Made by a program: the position numbers and the translations under genes. A stretch of DNA of 64,000 nt, taken from Chimonanthus salicifolius. Taxonomy: Eukaryota; Streptophyta; Magnoliopsida; Laurales; Calycanthaceae. Positions 1 to 11,400 of this stretch are shown piece after piece (position 1 is the first letter of the stretch; every line of letters starts with the position of its first letter). Below the pieces are notes generated by a model. That model was given only the letters and a program-made list of their open reading frames with translations, did no database searches and had not been told where the DNA came from. The DNA is taken from assembly GCA_013350335.1 (NCBI GenBank), contig CM023538.1, positions 49,066,695-49,130,694 on the forward strand. Direction: 5' to 3'.

Positions 1-769
1 CAGTTCGGAAGGACTTCGAATGACCCGAGACCCGATCTGTAACACCCCGCCCTTTTCACTCTAATTTTCAGAGTTTATTTTTTATTTTTTAAATATAATA
101 ATCATGTGATCGGGGCGGAGTGTCACGACGCGAGTTAAGTTCGGATCTCTAAATCCGACCCTTAACTGGCCAAGCCCATGTGCGTATGAACTAAGTCCAT
201 AAAACTGATCCGCACATGGTACAAATACAACTTGTGGAATTAACATAGTCTTAAACTAACTGAGGTTATAATAGATCCTAAGACTAATCCATTTTTAACT
301 TAAGATAGCAAAGTACAAGATTTATTTTCCAAAATTACCAAATAAGTTTAGTCTACCATTCATTCCAAACCATCCAAAATAAAGCAAACCATAGCATCTG
401 CCTAACTACTTATTACATGCCAACACATCTAATTACCAAATTACATTGTCCGAATAAATCAAATAACAAGTCCATAAATAGTCCATTCATAGTTTATTCC
501 AAATCATTCAAACCGTCCAAGTTTCCTTGCTTGGTCCCCTTCTCGATCCTCAATCTTTGACTTTCCTGCGTCATCCACTAAGGATATAGATAGGGCGTTA
601 GATCAACGCGCCCAGTAGTGTTTCCGAATAGGGCTACCACATGGTTAGTCGAAAACATGCAAATAGTATAATAATAATACAAGTGTGACAAAATTCTATA
701 AAAACATGCTATGTATGAAATGAACATGTAATGAGTCTCACCCATCACCATTCAACGTAGTCATCACTT

Positions 770-919
770 GACGGGATTCTCATCGTCAAGGTAACCCACA
801 GTGGTCTTTCGGACGCTCCAACGGAGTGTGGCCTCCGGATTCCTCCTGATGGAATTCTCATCATCAGGGTACCCCACAGTGGTCTTTCGGACGCCCCGAC
901 GGAGTGTGGCCTCCGGTTA
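770..919. repeat. Two-copy tandem repeat of about 75 bp inside solo LTR
   Basis: Two adjacent units share CCACAGTGGTCTTTCGGACG and the following ACGGAGTGTGGCCTCCGG block. Each begins with a GAATTCTCATC- or GGATTCTCATC-like stretch. The corresponding part of the other family member (around 41000-41110, reversed) keeps only weaker traces. Confidence 0.75.
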
Positions 920-1217
920 CAACACCATTATCCCATGGGATGCATGAGATGTCTATGCAAACATTACATTTAGAAATATAAATTTACATTCACCAAAACT
1001 TATCAAAATCAACTTAAAACAGTAAATAGGAGTGTGGTTACAATAAAGGTAGGAAACCTACACTAGATTACTTTGTTTGACCCTTCCTTTGAGCCGTCTT
1101 CCAATCACAGCTTGTACACCATTCTAGAAATCCAAATACCCTATGTACATAGCAGTAAGTTAATCATTTGACCATATGATTCTAATTTGATCTAAATTCT
1201 AAAAATCCACTTTGTGG

Positions 1218-2110
1218 GGTTCGGCCATACCCCATGGCCGAACCTCACCCATTTAAAACTTTGGTCTCTTTTTATTTTACTCCATAAACATTCAAACAAC
1301 CAAATCCTCCAAATAAACCTTGGTAGGGTTCGGCCATACTTCATGGCCGAACCTTACCACCTTGGGTTTTGGCGCATATGTCCATTCTTTTGATCCTTTC
1401 ATCTTTTCATCCATATTTACAATAACACCACTATACTACCCTTTGCTTAATTTTTCCTTAGAAAATAAAGTCTATCACCAAACCACCTTAGTGGGGTTCT
1501 GCCATACAACATCGCCGAACCTCACTATTTACTTTGGTCATTTAAACCCTTTATTCATATATCTTATTTGCCCAAATTCATCATGAACAAATCATCAAAT
1601 CCATCAAATGACAATTGGTGGGGTTCGTCCACACAACATGGCCGAACCTCACCCTATAGATTTTAACCCCATGTTCCATCATCTTTCATGTTTAATCACC
1701 TTAATACTAGGTCCATAATTGACATATGTAATTCCGAAAATCATAAGCATAAAACATTCATTATCATAATCCAAATATCCCACAAAACAGTCCATGGGCT
1801 ATGGTTCTCTTAATGAAAACCCACCAATATTTATCTATGATATTAATCAGCAAATTAACATAACATAAACATGGTTTAGCCATGTCATATCTACTCCAAA
1901 ACAGTAAGCTTAACTCCATATAAAAATATTTTAAAAGCCCCACGTCAAAATATGGATTTTTGTCTTTCAAACACCATAGAATTCACCAAATTTTCTCATG
2001 GGGTTCGGCCATCCAAAAAGCCGAACCCTATGGTCCATATTTTACCACTTTTAAACATCACATTCCTATATTTAAACCATTGATGGATCTGGCCATACAA
2101 TGGCCAGATC
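1218..2110. repeat. Array of about six short inverted repeats in solo LTR
   Basis: Imperfect palindromes with arms GGTTCGGCCAT and ATGGCCGAACC occur at 1218-1244, 1327-1353, 1495-1522, 1622-1648 and 2001-2027. A GGATCTGGCCA variant lies at 2086-2110. Loops are only 3-6 nt. Spacing is about 110-170 bp except for one larger gap. The same hairpin unit recurs in the sister LTR at 39583-40658. Confidence 0.85.
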
Positions 2111-5100
2111 TCATTTTCTTAACCAATCTATTAAATAAGGGTTCAAAATGCACTTACGAATACCGCGTCTTCGTCGGTTCTTTTGACTCCTTTCTTGACC
2201 CTTTATTTCCTTGACCTCTGCTTCTCTTTTACTGTTCTTTGGGCTGAGACTGATCTTGTTGCTGTCATTGAAATGATTCGGCTAAGGTATGGATTAGAGA
2301 AAGAGATAGAATATTGGCTTGAATGGAAAACCTTGATGCCAACTCCTTTGCTCAATGTGTGCTTTTGCCTTGATGAAATAAATCAATCAAGGACTGATTT
2401 CATATCAGTATCCAGCTGTTGTTCTTGATCTTAGAGAGATGATAACAGTCCAAGAAAGAGAGAGATAGAGAGAGTAAAATGAGAGCCCTTTGTTTAACCA
2501 AAACCAGCCCAAGGTTAACCTTGTGTAACTCACCTCACCTTAATCAAAGTTCTTTATGTTACTTGGGGGTTTCATCTAAGAAATGAAACACCCCAAGCAA
2601 CCAACGTCTCCCATGCAAAGTCTTGAGTAACCCCCACAAACCCCATTCATCTTCCATCTTGAAGTTTCAACCAAAATGTGAAACACCCATGAGCCCCAAC
2701 GGCATGTATGGGTTTGAAATCTATAACCACCATTCCCCATTTACTTAACCATTGTGGGGGTTTCATCCATGACATGAAACTCCCCCCATCCAACGGTTTT
2801 GTATTGTATTTGAGTACGAAACCATTCAGCTCCCTTTGACCCTCTTTAACGTCCATGTGAGAGTTTCATTTTTCAAATAAAACTCCCCCCCTTCAAGTGT
2901 GAACACATCTTGTAACTCCATAAAACGGTATCTTTCATTTATTTCCTATCTTGGGGTTTCATGCATGGGATGCCCACCCATGTATCCAACGTGTGGACCA
3001 TCTTATTTGAATATGAAAGCCAGCCCTTCAACTTCATATTCCACTTATTTATAATTTAAAACAACTCACTTAATCATAACTTATTTCAAATCATCTCACT
3101 CACTTATAATTTATTTCCAACCAACTCACTCATTTAAATCAACTATTAATTCCATTTTCAAAATTCAATCAGCCCCAACTTAATCAAGCTTGGACTCATT
3201 TGATGGTCAACCAAGTCAAACCCGACCCATTGGGTCCAATTTGGCAATTTTGACCCATTTAACGAAATTTGACCCAATTATGATTCTTGACCCGTTTAAG
3301 TTCATCTTATCCATTTATTTGTTTTGTAATCAAAACTACTAACCTTGAGTCTTGATTGGACCATTGACCCATTTAAATTCAACTCAAATATATCACAATG
3401 GCAATTCCGTAAATATGAGTAAATTCATATAAATTGATAACTTTGAAATTCCAGGGTGTTACACGATCTTCGAACGATCCGAAGTCAGACCCATGTTCCG
3501 AGGTCAGTGACTAGATTAGGTGTGGTTTGGATGATCCGAAGCCACTGTACCTGGTTTCGAGGCATGTTCCGAGGGACCCAGCTTTTGGATGTTAAAATAT
3601 TGTTTGAATGTTATTGATGTCTAATCTTGCTTAATTATGGTTAATGATGTGTTATGATTAATACCCCTTGTTAATTAAAAATGTACTAACCCCTTTTCTC
3701 TAATTACTTATAGTGTAAATACTATTGTATTCTCTTTCAGGCCGACCCTATTGGTCGGGCATTGAGTGATTCATTTCCAGGCCAACGCTATATAGTCGGG
3801 CACTGAGTGACCTCGAGGCCTAACTCAAAATGTCAGATCTAGTCCTATTCAGAAGACAACTGAGAAGTGACCCGAGGACCTAGACCTACCTCAATAAGTC
3901 AATCTCGTCAATGCCCAAAAGACAATATGAGTTTTGGACTGAGCCCCTTTTTATTTATTATTATATTGTGGATTATGATAATTTAAAAAGGATAGAAACC
4001 CAGTAGGAGACTCAATTCCATATACCTTGGATATTTTTGGGAAAACGTGAGATTTCAAAATACTACTTGTGTATATGTATTTGTTATGTATATTGATTGT
4101 GCATTTGTGTGTTGTTTGAACAGAGACTGCATAACCACACAATCACGGTGAGGGAACTTAACTCTGCGGGATATGTAAACAGGTTTTATTATTAAATGAG
4201 TCTTGGACAATGGGTGGTTTCAGATTTGATGAACTCACTCATGTGCGTAGACATGATGCACTATGGTAAGAGTGCTGATGATGGTTGTGAATATTACGAT
4301 GTTAATCGTATGAGTATGTAAGACTGCTTCTACGTACCTGGGCTATTGAACCAATATTGGTCATATGGGAGATGGTTTATGTCTATTGGACCATAGGTGG
4401 ACCATGATGTCATCAGTTGCTGACTTGAGGATGTTAGTATCGGCTAAGTCAGAGCCGGAGATGTACTTGCAAGGATGTATTTTGACCGTGTCGGGACTTA
4501 ATACTGGTCTCAGCGTAGTCGGCATGCGTTACGTTGGATGATGACAGTAATTGATGAGAGATGATGATGATGTTTTACATGAGATTATGCTTATTGTTAT
4601 CAAGCATGTGATATTATTGAATTGTTGCTAACCTGTTATATTTTTACTTAAACTGCATTGTTATATTTCCTTCACTGGGCTAGTTAGCTCACACAACTCA
4701 CTTTTCAGGCGATGAACCCGAGGAGGAGGACCCTCTTTATCAAGCTTAGGGTGGATAAGCTGATGCAGTGTTTCGGGATTCCCCCGGAAAGGAATACCCT
4801 AATCTTTTCTTGTTGGTTCTTAGAACCAATTGCTTTTGTTAAGTACCGAATGTGCTACTTGGTCTTTGTAAACATTATGTATTGAGACTACTACGTTGCT
4901 GTAGTCATTTTGTTGTGATCTTGAATGATGAATCAATGGTTAGATTTGTTTGATCATGTTATGTGTTGATGTCATTGTCTATTTCTTTTATGGGGTAGAC
5001 TTATGGTATGTGTTTGAGTCCACATGTTGGGATCATGTGTAACCTTTGGACCTAACCGTTGATCCGGCCCAGTTAGAGTGCTCGTGTTAGTTTGTCAAAA

Positions 5101-5151
5101 AAAAAAAAATCAGTCGCGTTCCGGGCCCACCCTTCGGGTCGGGGCGTGACA

Positions 5152-5168
5152 GCTTAGTATCAGAGCGT
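5152..5168 (+). promoter_or_regulatory. Primer binding site (initiator Met tRNA type)
   Basis: The sequence TTAGTATCAGAGCG follows the LTR end by two bases. It matches the usual plant iMet primer-site core TGGTATCAGAGC except for the G-to-A and first-base changes. Confidence 0.8.
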
Positions 5169-5267
5169 AAGCTCAAACTCTAGGACTGTGATGGGTTACT
5201 ACCTAGTTAGACTTGTTTTTGCCTTGTACTGCAATTGTTTTTGACATTTCCCTGTTTTGTGGTACAG

Positions 5268-5858
5268 ATGTCGAGCAACATTGAGTACTTTGAGTACTAG
5301 GGGACTCCTAGGGACCCAATTATCCTGGATTCTTCAGATGATTCCGGTGTGCCCAACTTCGACGAGGTTGCACCAAGAGAGGAAATAGAAGTAGCGTTCC
5401 CTGAGTACCATGTTGGTGCTGATCCAGTAGAAGAAGAGGGAGATATCCCAAATCTTGAGGAGTCAGTGGGGGAGAACAACTCGCCCGAGTATATTCCGGC
5501 TACTCCACCCTTGGATGAGTACCCGGATTATATGTGCGAACTTTGCAACCAGGAGGGGCACAACCATACCTACTGCCCCTATTCGACTGGTGTAATTTGT
5601 CTTGTTTGCGGACTCCGGGGGCATGGGAGTGCAAGGACTAATTGTTCTTATGTTGGAGGGCCGGAGATTATACTCTGCTTGACTTGCGGAATGTTCGGAC
5701 ATAAGTCAGAGGCCTGTCCGGACAACTTCTATTATTTTGGTGAAGAGGCAGGATCTTCTTCGGAAGATTATGTTAGAATGTGTTGGGGGGCTTCGGGGAG
5801 ATTTTTTTTTGTAAGGGTTGAGTTTTTTTGTTTTGAAGGGTTTTTCATACCCTACTAA
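5268..5858 (+). pseudogene. Extra ORF upstream of gag with three CCHC zinc knuckles
   Basis: An ATG at 5268 opens a frame of 197 codons broken only by a TAG at 5298; reading also continues from 5301. The N-terminal third is acidic (EE, DD and PEE clusters). The centre holds three zinc knuckles: CX2CX4HX4C at 5535-5576, CX2CX4HX6C at 5598-5645 and CX2CX4HX4C at 5676-5717. The C-terminal tail is rich in Phe and may be altered by an indel. The knuckles resemble retroviral nucleocapsid fingers, but gag with its own knuckles starts separately at 5975, so this is an additional protein. It lies between the primer site and gag, where Tekay-type elements normally have only leader. A role in RNA or DNA binding is inferred from the knuckles alone. 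The single stop suggests it was once intact. Confidence 0.7.
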
Positions 5859-5974
5859 CCATTTTACTTGTATTCAAATTTTGAATGAATTCTAATGAAA
5901 TTATTGCAACTTGTGTGTTTTGCTTAATGAGTTTCTTAAAATTGGTTAATGATATTTACAAGTGTAAATAACAA
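5859..5974 (+). other. AT-rich leader between extra ORF and gag
   Basis: About 115 bp of AT-rich DNA without an open frame. Gag begins at its end in the context AACAAATGTCAG. Confidence 0.5.
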
Positions 5975-6940
5975 ATGTCAGAACCCAATGCGAATGGAGC
6001 CAATTTTCATGGGAGGAGGACTTGTCTTCCACCCCGTAACTTACCCAATGAGGCGATTAGAGCGGCAGTTGAAGCATTTCAGCAGATAGCTGAAAACATG
6101 CGACGCCCGCCAATGCAAACGCCAGAGGAGAGAGCCATTTCGGCTCTCAAGGAGTTCAAGTGTCTGAACCCGACTAGTTTTTCGGGAACAGAAGACCCCA
6201 GTGCTGCGAGGAACTGGCTGACTCAGATTAGCCGGATCGTCAATAACCTAGCTATCGCCGACAACTTACGAGTAACCTTGGCGGCGTACCAGCTTGAAGG
6301 GAACGCCTACGAATGGTGGGAAGCGAAGAGCTTGGTTCGTAATCACGAGCCGATGACGTGGGAGGAGTTCTCTGCAGCCTTTTTGCCCCGTTACTCTCCA
6401 AAGACTGTGAAGGAGGCGAGGAAGAGAGAGTTCCTCAACATCCAACAAGGTTCAGACACCGTGGCACAGCATGCCATGCGCTACATCGACTTGATGCAGT
6501 TTGTACCGTGGATTACAACAAACGAAGAAGAAAAGATCCAGTACTTTGAGAACGGACTCAGACCCTTTCTGCAGCCGCAAGTGGCAGGCCTAGTGTTCAA
6601 CACTTTGGAGGAGATCATCGAGCGAGCTTCAAAAGTGGAAGCGGTAGACTCCACCAACCGGAGCACTGACGCACCCAGAAACCTTCTTCCAACAAGAAGG
6701 CAAAGTTCAACCAGCAGAAGAGGCCCTTCTTCAAGAAGAGCCAACCTAGTGTAGGTCAGTCAAGTCGGTCTGACTCCCGGCCAGTCGTATCCTACACCTG
6801 CAACCAGTATGGGCATACTTCTAAGTTCTGCCCATCCGGAGGAGAGAATGCGTGCTATCACTGCAAGCAGACCGGGCACCTGTTCAAGGACTGCCCTTAT
6901 CTTGGTAAAGCAGCACCGTCACAAGGCGCAGGAGTTTCTT
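5975..6940 (+). pseudogene. Tekay-like gag with zinc knuckles (frameshifted)
   Basis: The frame from ATG 5975 encodes a typical plant Ty3/gypsy Gag: a leader with EAFQQIAENM, the FSGTEDP motif, AYEWWE, and the MTWEEFSAAFLPRY signature near residues 125-145. This frame stops at 6752. The nucleocapsid part continues in another frame from about 6690, implying a one-base slip there. Two knuckles follow: 6800-6835, in which the first Cys is replaced by Ser, and CYHCKQTGHLFKDC at 6853-6894, which is intact. Gag would coat element RNA and form cytoplasmic particles. The frameshift separates capsid from nucleocapsid, so this copy is not functional as it stands. Confidence 0.88.
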
Positions 6941-7672
6941 TTTCTATGGCGCAGCCGTTTGTCTGCAGAGGTTCTCAGCAGGCTTACAGAGGTTCAGTGG
7001 CACCGAGGAACGGACCACCTCGGAACGGTCAAGGGAGAGGACAAGTACGTCCTCAAGGGAGAGTCTACTCGATTGGGACTCAAAAGGAAGAGCAGGTCGA
7101 GAACACGGTGATGGAAGGTACCCTTAATTTTTTTAGCCTTTTGGCCCAAGTGCTTTTCGATACCAGTGCTTCGTATTCCTTTATCTCTAGAGCTTGTTGT
7201 GTTAGATTCGGTTTGAAACCGGTAAAAGTATTTAAATCGCTAATGGTAGTATCATCTTTGGGTAAGAAGGCTTTGGTGAACAAAGAGTGTAGATCTTGTG
7301 TTTTGAAGATTAGCGGAGTGGAGTTGTCCTATGATTTTCTGGTTCTGGAAATGACGGACTTTGACATCATCCTTGGTATGGATTGGTTGTCTGTTTTTGA
7401 AGTCTTGATAGACTGCTCTCAAAGGAGAATTCGTGGGGTCTCCTCAACCGGTGAGAGGTTTTTGGAGAAGTTAGTAGCCTATGAAAAGATGAGAGTCACT
7501 TTCTCTGGCCTTAGGGCGTATCCCGGTAGTGTGGTGGCAAGCATGAGTTGGGAAGATGTAGGTGGTGTAGGGTCTGTTACTCCTCGAGTGGTGTGTGAGT
7601 TTATGGATGTTTTTCCTGACCAGTTGGCTGGGCTACCTCCACGCCGAGAGATAGAGTTTGTTATAGACCTAT
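6941..7672 (+). pseudogene. Tekay-like aspartic protease region
   Basis: This continues the nucleocapsid frame. A basic Gly/Arg/Gln-rich linker (RNGPPRNGQGRG) is followed by the protease: LFDTSASYSFIS near 7150-7190 replaces the usual LFDSGASHSFI, so the catalytic D-S/T-G triad reads D-T-S. The flap and second half include DFLVLEMTDFDIILGMDWL, typical of plant gypsy proteases. Downstream, VVCEFMDVFPDQLAGLPP and REIEFVIDL are the usual lead-in to reverse transcriptase. The frame ends in TAG at 7672. The missing catalytic Gly suggests loss of activity. Confidence 0.85.
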
Positions 7673-8571
7673 AGGCAGGAACATCTCCAATTTCCATGGC
7701 ACCTTATCGGATGGCGCCGGCAGAGTAGAGAGAGCTAGCTACGCAGGTAGAAGAGCTTCTTAGGCTTGGTTTTATCCGTCAGAGCAACACGCCGTAGGAC
7801 GTACCTGCTCTCTTTGTGAAGAAGAAAGATGGATCGATGAAGATGTGTATAGATTACCGGCGGCTTAACCAAGTAACTATTAAGAATAAGTATCCATTGC
7901 CTAGAATAGACGACCTCTTTGATCTTTTGAGGGGATCGGAGTGTTTTTCGAAAATCGATTTGAGGTCGGGTTACCATCAGTTGCGGATTCGAGAGGAAAA
8001 CATTCCAAAGACTGCTTTTCGGACGCAGTATGGTTTGTACGAGTTTGTGGTGATGCCTTTCGGTTTGACGAACGCGCCAGCCATGTTTATGGACTTGATG
8101 AATCGCGTGTTTCGACCGTATCTGCGAGAGTTCGTGAAAGTCTTTATCGACGATATCTTGATCTTTTCTTCATCAGAGGAGGAGCATGAGCGTCATCTGC
8201 GGATTGTTCTTCAGACTCTTCAAGAACATCAGCTGTTCGCTAAGCTGAGCAAGTGTGAGTTTTGGTTGACTCAAGTGCAGTTTCTAGGACATGTGGTGTC
8301 TCTAGGAGGAATCTCGGTAGATCCAGCGAAGGTAGAGACCGTGAAGACTTGGGAGAGTCCCAAGAGCGTGCTCGAGATCCGGAACTTTCTGGGATTAGCA
8401 GGATATTACCGAAAGTTTATCCCGCACTTCTCTCAGATCGCGGTACTGATGACTCGGCTGACGAGGAAGAATGTCAAGTTCGAGTGGAGCGAAGCTTGTG
8501 AAAGAGTATTTCAGGAGCTGAAGGAGAAGTTGACGACGTCTCCAGTGTTGGTGATACCCGAGCAAGGATGA
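7673..8571 (+). pseudogene. Tekay-like reverse transcriptase
   Basis: The same frame as the protease carries on through stops at 7672, about 7726 and about 7797. From 7816 it is open to 8571. RT motifs are clear: [20 protein letters not shown], the [12 protein letters not shown] block, [33 protein letters not shown] and the catalytic box [10 protein letters not shown] at about 8140-8170. The connection domain [13 protein letters not shown] and [10 protein letters not shown] follow. The motifs are those of Tekay-type chromoviruses. The upstream stops prevent translation as a polyprotein. Confidence 0.92.
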
Positions 8572-9055
8572 GGTTACGATGTTTATTGTGACGCGTCCAA
8601 GTTTGGTTTGGGTTGTGTACTGATGTAAGAGGGGAAGGTAGTAGCTTATGGTTCCAGGTAATTGAAGGGACATGAGCAGAACTACCCGACTCATGATTTG
8701 GAGTTGGCAGCTGTAGTATTCTCGTTAAAGTTGTGGAGACATTACTTATATGGTGAGAAGTTCAATATATTTTCTGATAATCATAGTCTCAAGTATATTT
8801 TCACTCAAAGGACTTGAATATGAGGCAGCGAAGATGGATGCAGTACCTCGGAGATTATGACTTCAGTCTCTCTTATCATCCAGGGAAAGCCAACGTAGTG
8901 GCTGATGCCTTGAGCCGGAAGTCTCACAGCGACGTAGCGAGGATGGCATCCTTGCAGTGGAAGATGCTGGAAGTTCTGTCCGAGTACGATCTGGAGCTGA
9001 TCGAAGGAAGCGGGTCAGCATGAATCCATAGTCTGGTTCTGCAACCCGAGGTAGT
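8572..9055 (+). pseudogene. Tekay-like RNase H with frameshift
   Basis: After TGA at 8569 the frame reads through YCDASKFGLGCVL (8584-8620), [21 protein letters not shown] and [10 protein letters not shown], which are the three acidic motifs of gypsy RNase H. Two further in-frame TAA codons lie near 8625 and 8660. Around 8800-8815 the reading frame shifts by one base and continues from about 8814 with WMQYLGDYDFSLSYHPGK and ADALSRK. A stop near 9021 and another near 9057 follow before the integrase. RNase H would remove the RNA strand during reverse transcription. Confidence 0.88.
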
Positions 9056-9059
9056 TTGA

Positions 9060-10260
9060 TTGTTGTTGGAAGGACAACAGAGCGACCCAGAAGCGAAGGA
9101 GTTGGTAACGCAGCTTTCAGGAGGAGCGACTCTAGTAGATTGGAAGATCAAGGCGGACGGAAGTCTTACTTTCAAAGATAGATTGTTTGTACCAAAGTCG
9201 GATGAGTGTAGGAGAAAGGTACTTGATCACTTTCATCGATCTCGCTTTGCGGTCCATCCTGGTGGAACAAAGATGTATCGTGACTTACGGCGACTTTTCT
9301 GGTGGAAAGATATGAAGCGAGAAGTAGCAGATTTTGTATCCATGTACTTAACTTGTCAGCAAGTGAAAGCGGAACATCAACGACCTGGTGGAAAGATGCA
9401 ACCTTTAGAAGTGGCTGAATGGAAGTGGGAGCATATCACGATGGATTTTGTAAATGGATTTCATAAGTCTCCTAAGAAGAACGACGCTATTTGGGTAATA
9501 GTCGATCGATTGACGAAGTCAGCTCACTTTTTGCCGATCAAGAAGACGGATTCCTTGGCTACTCTAAGTAGACTGTATTTGAAGGAGATAGTCAGATTGC
9601 ATAGAGTGCTTGTATCCATTGTATTTGATAGAGATCCGAGGTTTGTGTTAAGGTTTTGACAAGGATTGCAAGAAGAGTTGGGGACTAAGCTGTGCTTCAG
9701 CACTACTTTTCAACCTCAGACGGATGGTCAGTCAGAGAGAACCATTCAAACCTTAGAGGATATGCTAAGAGCTTGTGGGATGGATATGCAGGGAAGTTGG
9801 GAAGATCACTTGCCTTTGATCGAGTTTGTCTACAACTAAAATTATCACTCTAGTGTGCAGATGGCACCCTACGAGGCTCTGTATGGCAGACCTTGCAGGT
9901 CACTTCTTTGTCAGATAGAGGTAGGAGACATAGCGCTGCTAGGACCTGATCTAGTACGTGAGACGTCAGAGCAAGTTGAAGTGATCAGACAGCGTCTCAA
10001 GACAGCCCAGAGCAGACAAAAGAGTTATGCTGACAAAATGCGATGACCTTTGGAGTTTGCAGTTGGTGACAGAGTTTTCTTACGTGTGGCACCACGTCAT
10101 AGAGTGTAGCAGTTCGGGCGCAAGGGAAAACTATCACCTCGATACGTTGGACCCTTTGAGGTCTTGAAAAGAATAGGTGAAGTAGCCTATCAGTTGGATC
10201 TTCCTCAGGCTTTGGTGAGAGTGCATAGTACATTCCACATGTCTATGTTAAGGGAATACG
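9060..10260 (+). pseudogene. Tekay-like integrase
   Basis: The frame runs from 9060 and is interrupted by stops near 9657, 9837, 10044 and 10108. The HHCC zinc-binding N-terminus is visible (HFHRSRFAVHPGG, then YLTCQQVKAEH), but the first Cys of the CxxC pair reads Tyr. The DD35E core shows ITMDFVNG with the first Asp, IVFDRDPRF with the second, and TDGQSERTIQTLED with the Glu. The GPF motif [13 protein letters not shown] and [13 protein letters not shown] near 10150-10250 are typical of chromovirus integrase C-termini. Most stops are explicable as C-to-T or G-to-A changes. Confidence 0.9.
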
Positions 10261-10504
10261 AACCTGACCTGTAGCATGTGATCAGTTTTGAAGATATCGA
10301 AGTGTCAGAGGACCTAACTTTTGAAGAAATGCCTATCAAGATTCTAGAGCGTAGGACACAAGAGCTCATGAGGAAGTCTATACCTCTAGTGCGAGTGTTG
10401 TGGTAACATCGCGACGTGCATCATGAGACGTGGGAACCAAAAGCGATGATGCAGAAGCTGTACCCTGGCTTGTTCATAGGCCAAGAAGGTAAGAGGTTGT
10501 TTTA
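10261..10504 (+). pseudogene. Chromodomain-like C-terminus of integrase
   Basis: The end of pol reads ISFEDIEVSEDLTFEEMP, then KILERRTQELMRKSIPLVRVLW, a stop, and HHETWEPKAMMQKLYPGLF. This is the pattern of the Tekay-type chromodomain (three strands with W and the ETWEPE-like helix start). It is the main reason for calling the element a chromovirus of the Tekay/Del group. Such domains are thought to steer integration towards marked chromatin. Stops near 10272 and 10404 break it. Confidence 0.82.
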
Positions 10505-10528
10505 AATTTTGGGACGAAATTTTCTTTT

Positions 10529-10539
10529 AGGGGGGAGGA
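10529..10539 (+). promoter_or_regulatory. Polypurine tract before 3' LTR
   Basis: AGGGGGGAGGA directly precedes the LTR start TGTAATACCC. This is the plus-strand primer site of reverse transcription. Confidence 0.9.
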
Positions 10540-11328
10540 TGTAATACCCTGCCCTAGATTAGGTGCGTTTTAGCTTAATATTCCTATTTAACCGGTTAAT
10601 CTCGAGGCTTACAGTTAGGGCTTTGAGGAAAGCCCAAGTGTGGCCCAATCCGAGCTCGTGAGCTCAATGATCCAGCTCATCTGGCTAGAGGGGCATTTTG
10701 GTAATTTACTGCTTGTTGTGTTTATTTTATAAATTTTGTTGATGTGTTATTATTATTGGTTCATAATGTTTTCCTTAATAAAGGATTTACATTTCTGATT
10801 TTAAAATGAATTTATTTTCAGAAAATGGTATTTAAAATCCGCCCGTCAAAACCCCAAAAGGGAGTTTTAATTATTTTAAATAATTTCGGAAAAGAGATAA
10901 ATCTTGAAAATGGTATTTTGTGTTAGACCCTTTTATGAATGGTCTAGTTATTCCACTTCACCCCAAAATGAGATTTCTAAAATGATTTATTTAACATTTG
11001 TTTATTTAAGTAAATATTGGTAAATTATAGTTTTTATTTAAATAAATGGTTTTAGTTGGGAGTTAAATTCCAAAATTTTTAAGGTGATTAAGGTTTTAAA
11101 AACCCAGCCTATCTGTAAGGTTGGATTAAGTTTTTAAGTTTTTAAAATCATGATTTCAGTTAAAAATCCAGTTTTTATTAAAAGAGGAACTAAAATGCAA
11201 AATGGAAACTGTTGGAGGGCTGATCTGCAACCAAACAGAAAACCTGCCGGTTTACTGTTGCAAGCGTAAGCAGGCACTGTATGCGGCTACATGCAATGGC
11301 TGCCCGGCCCAATTTTTCCGGCCAATTT

Positions 11329-11400
11329 TCTATAAATTGGCCATCGGTTCAGCCTGATCAACTCTCGATTTCCTATCCTTCTCTTCTCCCTCTCTGCTCT
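11329..11400 (+). promoter_or_regulatory. Probable LTR promoter (TATA box and CT-rich start region)
   Basis: TATAAATT lies at about 11330. It is followed 30-60 bp downstream by a pyrimidine-rich run (CTTCTCTTCTCCCTCTCTG), the usual plant arrangement of TATA box and initiator or leader. Confidence 0.6.

Larger units (their letters stand above)
38..3463 (-). mobile_element. Giant solo LTR (family shared with 38069-41857), minus orientation
   Basis: The insert begins TGTAACACCCC and ends GGGTGTTACA. It is flanked by a perfect 5-bp duplication CGATC (33-37 and 3464-3468); removing it restores the sequence of the uninterrupted 3' LTR at 12000. No primer site, polypurine tract or pol coding is present, so it is a solo LTR left by LTR-LTR recombination. 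Its ends and several internal blocks align in reverse complement with 38069-41857, for example the segment around 541-640 against 41340-41430. The minus orientation follows from that alignment and from the promoter signals of the other copy. It carries a tandem repeat and an array of short inverted repeats, listed separately. Open frames inside it are short and unrelated to known proteins. TGTAAC-starting LTRs of 3-4 kb are common in plant chromoviruses, but the clade is not proven here. Confidence 0.9.
1..5151 (+). mobile_element. 5' LTR of Tekay/Del-like Ty3/gypsy element (cut by window edge, interrupted)
   Basis: The sequence at 1-37 plus 3464-5151 (1725 bp) matches 11966-13691 of the 3' LTR almost base for base. 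The LTR ends in GGGGCGTGACA, as the 3' copy does, and is followed directly by a tRNA primer site. The first roughly 1.4 kb of this LTR lies left of the window. A solo LTR of another family (38-3463) splits it. In a by-eye comparison of the first 340 bp after the split, about 16 positions differ from the 3' LTR, mostly transitions. This suggests an insertion that is neither brand new nor ancient. The assignment to Tekay/Del rests on the pol and chromodomain-like sequences downstream. Confidence 0.9.

Noticed and set aside
1320..2428. Several frames of 60-90 codons in the first solo LTR
   Set aside because: They lie in a non-coding LTR, overlap the hairpin array and resemble no protein.
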